A DNA stretch of 5,592 bases from Oscillospiraceae bacterium (GTDB lineage: Bacteria; Bacillota; Clostridia; Oscillospirales; Ruminococcaceae), in contig JAIEDJ010000180.1 of assembly GCA_029068025.1 (NCBI GenBank), forward strand, positions 1 to 5,592. The letters are read 5' to 3'. The position numbers and the translations under genes are program-made. The notes under the pieces are model-generated. The model made no database searches, was not told where the DNA came from, and saw only the letters and a program-made list of their open reading frames with translations. Positions within the stretch are counted from its first letter, which is position 1, and the number at the start of each line of letters is the position of its first letter. Below, piece after piece: positions 1 to 4,240 of the stretch.

Positions 1-43
1 CCCCCGGCGGGGCCCCCCCCGGCCCCCCCGCCCCCCAACCCCC
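1..43. repeat. C-run tract; G-quadruplex-forming on the minus strand
   Basis: The first 43 bases are almost pure C/G. After a short mixed start come uninterrupted C runs of 8 (13-20), 7 (23-29), 6 (31-36) and 5 (39-43), separated only by GG, G and AA. The minus strand therefore has four G runs of at least five with loops of one or two bases, an ideal G-quadruplex pattern; the plus strand could form an i-motif. The composition is far from that of the neighbouring genes. No coding potential is evident. It may be part of an intergenic repeat that continues off the left edge, or it may contain homopolymer sequencing errors. Confidence 0.6.
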
Positions 44-45
44 TG

Positions 46-66
46 CCAAAGGGCTTCGCCCTTTGG
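46..66. repeat. Perfect 9-bp hairpin, probable intergenic repeat unit
   Basis: Positions 46-54 pair perfectly with 58-66 (CCAAAGGGC with GCCCTTTGG) around a 3-nt TTC loop; on the minus strand the centre reads GCGAAGC. No T tract follows on either strand, so it is not an intrinsic terminator. Together with the C-run tract to its left and the AAAAAG-AA-CTTTTT symmetry at 75-88, it looks like a structured intergenic repeat. The repeat identity is an inference: copies elsewhere in the genome cannot be seen from here. Confidence 0.55.
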
Positions 67-100
67 AATCCCGAAAAAAGAACTTTTTCTACAGTCTGGG

Positions 101-120
101 GCGGTGTCGTTTAACACCGC
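101..120. other. Hairpin GCGGTGT/ACACCGC
   Basis: Positions 101-107 pair perfectly with 114-120 around a 6-nt loop. A weak A/T-rich stretch (CATAACATTTT) follows on the plus strand, so it could end a plus-strand transcript entering from the left, but there is no clean U tract. The remaining DNA, 121-202, is A/T-rich and shows no gene; it contains only a short CCGGCCGG palindrome (174-181). Confidence 0.35.
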
Positions 121-202
121 CATAACATTTTGTAATTCCTTTTATATCAACAGCCCTCATAAACGTTATAAAACCGGCCGGGATCCTGTCGGATAATTAT
201 AT

Positions 203-231
203 TTGACTTTTTTAATGCAATATGTTATAAT
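203..231 (+). promoter_or_regulatory. Sigma-A promoter of the aldo/keto reductase gene
   Basis: TTGACT (203-208) and TATAAT (226-231) are separated by exactly 17 bp, a near-consensus housekeeping promoter. A second TATAAT follows immediately (232-237) but at a poor distance from the -35 box. Transcription should begin near 238, giving a leader of about 90 nt before the ATG at 329. Confidence 0.85.
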
Positions 232-245
232 TATAATAGAGGATA

Positions 246-309
246 TTCGGCTGCGATCGTGCCGAAGCCCGTACAAACGCCGCGCCGTGTGCCTTGTACG
301 GCGTTTTTT
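246..309 (+). promoter_or_regulatory. Folded leader with terminator-like and competing hairpins
   Basis: Three pairings are visible in the leader of the aldo/keto reductase mRNA. TTCGGC (246-251) pairs with GCCGAA (261-266). CCGTACAA (269-276) pairs with TTGTACGG (294-301). AAACGCCG (275-282) pairs with CGGCGTTT (299-306) and runs into six T residues (304-309), which resembles an intrinsic terminator. The second and third stems share bases and exclude each other, the geometry of an antiterminator/terminator switch. No known riboswitch or T-box consensus was recognised, so an attenuator is only a hypothesis. The structure may simply be a leaky terminator inherited from upstream. Confidence 0.45.
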
Positions 310-328
310 AAAACATCGGGAGGTCAGT

Positions 329-1456
329 ATGGAAAAGTATTTCGGAGAAAACACACCCAAGCTTGGATTCGGATTGATGCGTCTGCCCAAGCTGAGCAGC
401 GGAAAAATCGACATCGAGCAGACAAAAAAGATGGTCGATCTTTTTTTGGACGCGGGATTCACCTATTTTGATACCGCATACGTTTATGATAACGGCGAAT
501 CGGAAGCTGCCGCAAAGGCGGCTCTTGTAGACCGACATCCGCGTGAGAGCTATACTTTATGCACAAAGCTGTGCGCGTGGATGGGCGCTACCGATGAGAA
601 GTCCGCCAAGCAGCAGTTTTACACCAGCCTGGAACGCACGGGCGCGGGATATTTCGATTACTATCTGCTTCACGCGCTGCAGCGCAATAACTATACTAAA
701 TACGACGAATATCACATCTGGGATTTTGTCAAGGAGCAGAAAGCCAAGGGACTGATCAAATACTACGGATTTTCATTTCACGCCGATCCCGCGCTTCTGG
801 AGGAGCTGCTTACCGATCATCCCGACGTGGATTTCGTTCAGCTTCAGATCAACTATGCCGATTGGGAAAATCCCGGCGTCGCGTCGCGTGAATGTTATGA
901 GATAGCGAGACGGCACGGCAAATCCATCACTGTTATGGAGCCGGTAAAGGGCGGCGTGCTTGCCGATCCGATCCCGGGCGTTAAGGAGCTTCTTAATGAT
1001 GCCGACCCGAACGCGTCCTGCGCGTCATGGGCGGTTCGTTACGCCGCGTCACTGGACGGGATCATTACCGTGCTTTCGGGAATGTCCAATATTGAACAGA
1101 TGAACGACAATCTATCCTATATGAAAGAATTCAAGCCGCTTACCGAAGCGGAGAAGGCGGTGATTTTCAAGGCGCAGAGCGTATTGGATGATGACAGATC
1201 CATTCCGTGTACGGCTTGTCATTACTGCACCGACGGCTGCCCTATGAACATCCCGATCCCCGAGATATTTTATGTGGCGAACCGCCAGAGGGGCAACGCG
1301 GAATTCCGCGGCAGACGGGAGTACACGATAGCGACCACGGGCAAGGGCAAGGCCTCCGACTGTGTTGAATGCGGTCAGTGCGAGAACGCCTGCCCGCAGC
1401 AGATCAACGTGATCACCAGACTGAAGGATTGCGCAAAGCAGTTCGAGAACGAGTGA
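329..1456 (+). CDS. Aldo/keto reductase with C-terminal double [4Fe-4S] ferredoxin-like domain
   Basis: Encodes a 375-aa cytoplasmic oxidoreductase of the COG1453 type. The aldo/keto reductase barrel fills about residues 10-270 and keeps the family tetrad: Asp48 and Tyr53 in FDTAYVY, Lys80 in CTK, and His115 in YYLLH. The C-terminal part carries two CxxCxxCxxxCP motifs, Cys294/297/300/304 and Cys345/348/351/355, each able to hold a [4Fe-4S] cluster. The family reduces or oxidises carbonyl or sugar substrates, usually with NAD(P)H; the clusters suggest electron exchange with a ferredoxin or flavin partner. The substrate is unknown. The ATG at 329 is chosen because GGGAGG (318-323) lies 5 nt upstream; the open frame extends back to a TTG at 203, but that codon is part of the promoter. 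It appears monocistronic and converges on the permease gene. Confidence 0.93.
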   Translation: MEKYFGENTPKLGFGLMRLPKLSSGKIDIEQTKKMVDLFLDAGFTYFDTAYVYDNGESEAAAKAALVDRHPRESYTLCTKLCAWMGATDEKSAKQQFYTSLERTGAGYFDYYLLHALQRNNYTKYDEYHIWDFVKEQKAKGLIKYYGFSFHADPALLEELLTDHPDVDFVQLQINYADWENPGVASRECYEIARRHGKSITVMEPVKGGVLADPIPGVKELLNDADPNASCASWAVRYAASLDGIITVLSGMSNIEQMNDNLSYMKEFKPLTEAEKAVIFKAQSVLDDDRSIPCTACHYCTDGCPMNIPIPEIFYVANRQRGNAEFRGRREYTIATTGKGKASDCVECGQCENACPQQINVITRLKDCAKQFENE

Positions 1457-1463
1457 GCACGTT

Positions 1464-2582
1464 CTATTTGATGATAAGGTACATTGCTCCCAAGGCGGCA
1501 AGATAGCATACATTAAACGCCGTGAATACCAGAATATATTTTTTGGGAGAGCTGCCCTTAGTCCCGGCGTAGAACTTATAGGTGATCAGGCTCGCCATTG
1601 ACGCGATCAGCGTGCCCAGCCCGCCGAGGTCTGTGCCTATGATGAGCGCGCTCGCGTTATCCGAGATCCCCGAAAGCAATATCGCTGCGGGAACGTTGCT
1701 TATCACCTGCGACAGCAGCACGGATATCACTACCTCGTTCCCCTGAAACACGCGCTGAAGGTTCTCCGAAAGTACGGGGATCGAGCCGAGATTTCCTACA
1801 AAAACAAAGAAAAAAACGAAGGTCAGAAGCAGCGAATAATCTGCTTTCAGAAACAGTTTTCTGTCAACTACCAGCACCGCTGCCGCAACGATAACAAGCA
1901 GTATCTTATCGTCCAGAATACGCAGTATCGTCAGCATATTCACCGCAAAGAGTATCACAAAGACGATCACCTTTGACCGTCCCTGTATTTTTGCCGTGCC
2001 GCTCGGCTTTTCCGTTTGCAGCTTTGGAAGGAACAGAAATACCGAGCATATCAGCATTATCAGCGACAGTGCGGAATATGGGAAGATGATCCCGAAAAAC
2101 CCGGAGATCGAAAGGTTGAATTTTGAATATAAGTACAAATTCTGCGGATTTCCCATCGGAGTGAGCATACTTCCGAGATTGGCGGCGGCGGTCTCCAGAA
2201 CAAGCAGTACGATCAAAGCACGCGCCTTTTTCTCACCGGATATGCTCTCGAACATGATCAGCGTGAACGGCACGATAGTTACAAGCGTAACGTCGTTGGT
2301 CAGCAGCATACTCATAAAAAAGCTCAGCAGTACGAGCACCAGTCCCACCGCTTTTATGCTGCGGAATTTTTTAAGCAGCGCCTCGCAGATCACCGTAAAC
2401 GCGCCCGACTGACGGATCCCCGCGACGACCAGCATCAGGCAGAATAAAAGGATCAGAACCCGCAGATCAATATATCCCGCGTATGCGGCGGACGGCGGCA
2501 CTATAAAGCAGGAAATGACCGCCAATATCCCCGATATGCAAAGCACGGCTTCCCTTTTGAAAAACTTTGCGATACTTTTCAA
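1464..2582 (-). CDS. ArsB/CitMHS-type (SLC13-like) anion permease
   Basis: Encodes a 372-aa, very hydrophobic integral membrane protein with roughly ten transmembrane segments. The family signatures are LLTNDVTLVTIVPF (residues 93-106) with GNPQN (144-148) in the first half, and the matching QVISNVPAAILLSG (292-305) with GTDLGGLGTL in the second half. This two-fold layout is typical of the ion transporter superfamily that includes arsenite, citrate and dicarboxylate permeases. The substrate cannot be assigned. It is shorter than many SLC13 members (often 450 or more). The start is a TTG at 2582-2580: an in-frame TAA lies immediately upstream, and the residues before TM1 (MKSIAKFFKREA) are basic as expected. 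The Shine-Dalgarno is weak (GGGGGT, 2597-2592). A GTG at codon 13, preceded by AGGGAA, is the alternative start. Its stop (TAG) is 7 bp from that of the convergent reductase gene. Confidence 0.88.
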   Translation of the reverse strand: MKSIAKFFKREAVLCISGILAVISCFIVPPSAAYAGYIDLRVLILLFCLMLVVAGIRQSGAFTVICEALLKKFRSIKAVGLVLVLLSFFMSMLLTNDVTLVTIVPFTLIMFESISGEKKARALIVLLVLETAAANLGSMLTPMGNPQNLYLYSKFNLSISGFFGIIFPYSALSLIMLICSVFLFLPKLQTEKPSGTAKIQGRSKVIVFVILFAVNMLTILRILDDKILLVIVAAAVLVVDRKLFLKADYSLLLTFVFFFVFVGNLGSIPVLSENLQRVFQGNEVVISVLLSQVISNVPAAILLSGISDNASALIIGTDLGGLGTLIASMASLITYKFYAGTKGSSPKKYILVFTAFNVCYLAALGAMYLIIK

Positions 2583-2640
2583 TTAAACCCGACCCCCAAT
2601 ATATTATACTTTTTCAATCTTTTCATAAATTTCGGCTTTT

Positions 2641-2652
2641 TTATTATATCAC
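2641..2652. repeat. 12-bp direct repeat, left copy
   Basis: TTATTATATCAC, identical to 2797-2808 and starting 156 bp before it. On the minus strand it reads GTGATATAATAA and contains TATAAT preceded by TG, but it has no -35 box at the right distance. The two copies bracket the hairpin array and could be a target-site duplication. Confidence 0.65.
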
Positions 2653-2675
2653 AAATTCAAGCACCGCAGGCGCGG

Positions 2676-2795
2676 CGGCGCGAAGCGCCGAGTTTTCGCG
2701 GAGCGAAAACAATTTAATGATTCAATAAAATTGCCGCTTGGCGAAGCCAACAGCGACAAAGTCGCTGCGAAAGCCGCTTGCGGCTTTCTGGCAAT
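2676..2795. repeat. Five-hairpin array, possible non-autonomous inserted element
   Basis: Five perfect short stems are packed into 120 bp: 2676-2681/2685-2690 (loop GAA), 2692-2699/2703-2710 (loop GGA), 2738-2742/2746-2750 (loop GAA), 2751-2757/2761-2767 (loop AAA) and 2770-2777/2780-2787. The last three are enclosed by ATTGCC/GGCAAT (2730-2735 with 2790-2795), giving a cruciform-like fold. The array lies between the two copies of a 12-bp direct repeat, as if inserted, but no terminal inverted repeats or transposase are visible. It falls in the 5' leader of the permease mRNA made from the promoter at 2799-2827. It could be a mobile repeat, a structured RNA leader, or both. Confidence 0.6.
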
Positions 2796-2796
2796 G

Positions 2797-2808
2797 TTAT
2801 TATATCAC
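2797..2808. repeat. 12-bp direct repeat, right copy, containing the permease -10 box
   Basis: TTATTATATCAC, identical to 2641-2652. The similarity continues loosely beyond the repeat (ATTCAAG after the left copy, ATTCGAG after this one). On the minus strand this copy supplies the TATAAT of the promoter called at 2799-2827. Confidence 0.65.
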
Positions 2809-2827
2809 TATTCGAGGTTTTTTTCAA
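2799..2827 (-). promoter_or_regulatory. Sigma-A promoter of the permease gene
   Basis: On the minus strand TTGAAA (2827-2822) is followed after exactly 17 bp by TATAAT (2804-2799), with an extended -10 TG at 2807-2806. Transcription would start near 2792, at the edge of the hairpin array, and give a leader of about 210 nt before the TTG start. Further TATAAT sequences nearer the gene (2648-2643 and 2608-2603) lack a suitable -35 box. Confidence 0.72.
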
Positions 2828-2849
2828 TACTTTTTGATCTTTACATAGC

Positions 2850-2880
2850 AAAAACGCGGGCAGAAATTTTCAGCCCGCGT
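2850..2880 (-). terminator. Intrinsic terminator for leftward transcription, no gene upstream
   Basis: ACGCGGGC (2854-2861) pairs perfectly with GCCCGCGT (2873-2880) around an 11-nt loop. On the minus strand the stem is followed by five T residues (2854-2850, the first being in the stem); on the plus strand no T tract follows. It therefore acts leftward and sits just upstream of the permease promoter. No leftward gene lies between it and the rightward sigma gene, so it may block antisense transcripts or end a small RNA. Confidence 0.65.
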
Positions 2881-2906
2881 CCGATTTTATAGATGAAAAA
2901 TATCCC

Positions 2907-2937
2907 CGCTGCCTAAAAAATTGACCGGCAGCGTTTT
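2907..2937 (+). terminator. Weak hairpin followed by four T residues
   Basis: CGCTGCC (2907-2913) pairs with GGCAGCG (2927-2933) around a 13-nt A/T-rich loop, followed by TTTT (2934-2937). It could be a weak rightward terminator isolating the sigma operon from readthrough. A small TGCC-GAA-GGCA hairpin (2937-2947) follows directly. No rightward gene feeding into it is visible. Confidence 0.3.
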
Positions 2938-2983
2938 GCCGAAGGCATAATACGCTTACAGAAAAAATTTCCGGCGCAACCGC

Positions 2984-3014
2984 TTGACAATAATTTTGAG
3001 GCATTGCCTAAATT
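2984..3014 (+). promoter_or_regulatory. Housekeeping promoter of the sigma operon
   Basis: A perfect TTGACA (2984-2989) is followed by CTAAAT (3008-3013, 18-bp spacing, with an upstream TG at 3005-3006) or TAAATT (3009-3014, 19 bp). The -10 is weak, which suits a low basal level. Transcription would start near 3020 and leave about 80 nt of leader, reading through the second, ECF-type promoter. Confidence 0.6.
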
Positions 3015-3054
3015 GTCTCCTCAAACGCGCGGCAGCTGTTTTTATTTTTAGCTC

Positions 3055-3086
3055 TGCAACCTTTTTTCATTATGCGTCGTGTTATA
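3055..3086 (+). promoter_or_regulatory. ECF-type promoter upstream of the sigma gene (autoregulation)
   Basis: TGCAACCTTTT (3055-3065), 11 nt, then TCGTGTTATA (3077-3086). The same two blocks at the same spacing occur upstream of the lipoprotein gene (4172-4203). The TGCAAC-N17-CGTGTT form matches the general ECF promoter pattern, with AAC at -35 and CGT at -10 about 16-17 bp apart. Most likely it is recognised by the sigma factor encoded just downstream. Confidence 0.82.
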
Positions 3087-3088
3087 TA

Positions 3089-3105
3089 AGAGGTGATCGG
3101 ATGTG
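3089..3105 (+). promoter_or_regulatory. Ribosome binding site and GTG start of the sigma gene
   Basis: AGAGGTG (3089-3095) is a good Shine-Dalgarno for the GTG at 3103-3105. An ATG at 3101-3103 overlaps the GTG but is out of frame and would give only 24 codons before a stop. An in-frame TGA at 3094-3096 rules out any earlier start for the sigma factor. Confidence 0.7.
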
Positions 3106-3600
3106 GAAGAATTTAAGCAGGAGCTGCCTGCAAAAGAACTTTTGGAAATGTATTCCTCGACCATTTATCGAATAGCTTATTCGCACACGCATAACAAAGC
3201 CGACGCGGAAGATATTACCCAAAATGTCTTTTTGAAATACATAAGCGCTGACAAAAAATGGCGCAGCGAGGAACACCGCAAAGCGTGGCTGATCCGCGTA
3301 GCGGTGAACTGCACAAACGATTTTGTGACCTCCGCGCATTACCGCCATAAAGCATACACGGAGGAGCTTCCCGATATAGGTGCGGAGGATCAGCGCGGGT
3401 TCGGGGAGAAAAGCGATGTTTATTACGCGGTGCAAAGTCTGCCTGAAAAATACAGGATCCCGATACACCTGTTCTATTACGAGGATATGTCGATAGCTGA
3501 GATCGCATCGGCGACCGCCACAAAAGAAGCTACGGTGAAATCACAGCTTTCGCGGGCACGCGATATGCTGAGAAAAATATTAAAGGAGGAATCCGTATGA
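3103..3600 (+). CDS. ECF-subfamily RNA polymerase sigma factor
   Basis: Encodes a 165-aa sigma factor, the usual ECF size with only regions 2 and 4. Region 2 spans about residues 14-83: DAEDITQNVFLKY (34-46) is the core-binding 2.1/2.2 signature, and HRKAWLIRVAVNCTND (58-73) covers 2.3/2.4, which opens and reads the -10. Region 4 spans about 105-160: LPEKYRIPIHLFYYEDMS leads into the helix-turn-helix SIAEIASATATKEATVKSQLSRAR (130-153, here in two helices), which reads the -35. It directs RNA polymerase to a small regulon, probably that defined by TGCAAC-N17-CGTGTT. The stop codon overlaps the start of the next gene (ATGA), so the two are translationally coupled, as is usual for sigma/anti-sigma pairs. 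Start choice is given in the entry for 3089-3105. Confidence 0.93.
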   Translation: MEEFKQELPAKELLEMYSSTIYRIAYSHTHNKADAEDITQNVFLKYISADKKWRSEEHRKAWLIRVAVNCTNDFVTSAHYRHKAYTEELPDIGAEDQRGFGEKSDVYYAVQSLPEKYRIPIHLFYYEDMSIAEIASATATKEATVKSQLSRARDMLRKILKEESV

Positions 3601-4166
3601 ATTTCAAAGAAGAATACACAGAGCTTCAAAACAATATTATACCCGATGCGGCGTTCCTCGAACAGCTCGCCGTGAAAATGGAGCAGGAAAAAATTCGACG
3701 CCGCAGGAAACCGCGTCTGGTTCTGATTTCGGCAGCGACATTTTGTACAAGCGCAGCGGCGGCGCTGATCGTGATATTCAGTCTTCCGAAGCCAGGGCCG
3801 GCTCCTGTAAAAACCAACACTAACAACAAGTTTTCTTATATTACCGGGATCTTTACGAACAAAGATCATTTCTCCGCTGACAGATCTATTCCCGAACAGC
3901 TCGCGCAAATGCTCTCCGAAAGTGAAACGGTGCTTTACAAAAGCGATGAGAACAAATTCGACAGGGACGGTATTCAGGACGAAGATCGGCGCATAGCTCT
4001 CTCGGAGAAAATAAGATATGCCCGGGAAATTGATTCGGCAACGGAGTCAACGCCCGTAAAACGTGCCGATCATTATATGATGGTTCTGGAAAACGGAGAC
4101 GTGTTGAAATTTAGTATATCCGGGGATGTTCTTGCGGTCAACGATAAATTTTATAAGATCCCGTAA
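3597..4166 (+). CDS. Single-pass membrane protein, probable anti-sigma factor
   Basis: Encodes a 189-aa protein. Residues 1-40 are polar and end in RRRRKPR (34-40), a strong positive-inside signal. A membrane helix follows at about 41-62, then a proline-rich linker and an extracytoplasmic domain of about 125 residues ending in HYMMVLENGDVLKFSISGDV (159-178). The topology, with a short cytoplasmic part, one helix and an outside sensor, fits a membrane anti-sigma factor that releases its partner on envelope stress. No zinc-type HxxxCxxC motif is present in the short N-terminal part, and I do not recognise the outer domain. The role is inferred mainly from the 4-nt overlap with the sigma gene. 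AAAGGAGG (3582-3589) lies 7 nt before the ATG. No terminator follows the TAA; the next ECF promoter begins 5 nt after it. Confidence 0.72.
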   Translation: MNFKEEYTELQNNIIPDAAFLEQLAVKMEQEKIRRRRKPRLVLISAATFCTSAAAALIVIFSLPKPGPAPVKTNTNNKFSYITGIFTNKDHFSADRSIPEQLAQMLSESETVLYKSDENKFDRDGIQDEDRRIALSEKIRYAREIDSATESTPVKRADHYMMVLENGDVLKFSISGDVLAVNDKFYKIP

Positions 4167-4171
4167 TTTTT

Positions 4172-4203
4172 TGCAACCTTTTCTTATTCCGGATCGTGTT
4201 ATA
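4172..4203 (+). promoter_or_regulatory. ECF-type promoter of the lipoprotein gene
   Basis: TGCAACCTTTT (4172-4182), 11 nt, then TCGTGTTATA (4194-4203). Both blocks and the spacing are identical to the element before the sigma gene, while the 11-nt spacer differs, which points to selection on the two boxes. Transcription should start near 4207, leaving a leader of about 33 nt. Confidence 0.82.
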
Positions 4204-4240
4204 GTTGAAAAGCAAAAAATCAGAATTTCGGAGGTATACT

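Noticed and set aside
203..328. Longer aldo/keto reductase starting at the in-frame TTG at 203
   Set aside because: That TTG is part of the -35 box, it has no ribosome site, and the extra 42 residues do not resemble the family; the ATG at 329 has a good Shine-Dalgarno.
1446..1465. Bidirectional terminator between the convergent genes
   Set aside because: The stem is only 6 bp and no U tract follows on either strand, so it is not called as a terminator.
1112..1513. Minus-strand open frame over the 3' end of the reductase gene
   Set aside because: It overlaps the conserved cysteine motifs of the reductase and the end of the permease; its protein is unrecognisable.
1996..2412. 138-codon plus-strand open frame
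   Set aside because: It is antisense to the core signatures of the permease and has no features of its own.
2603..2608. TATAAT close to the permease start as its promoter
   Set aside because: There is no -35 box at a suitable distance, and transcription would begin inside the ribosome site; the promoter at 2799-2827 is much better.
2730..2795. tRNA-like cloverleaf
   Set aside because: Three hairpins inside a closing stem imitate a cloverleaf, but there is no T-loop consensus, no anticodon-arm geometry, and the closing stem is only 6 bp.
2641..2808. CRISPR array
   Set aside because: There are only two copies of a 12-bp repeat, 156 bp apart; no regular repeat-spacer pattern and no cas genes.
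2606..2847. Longer duplication based on ATACTTTTT-like stretches at 2606 and 2829
   Set aside because: The similarity is A/T-rich and low in complexity, and its order relative to the 12-bp repeats does not fit a tandem duplication.
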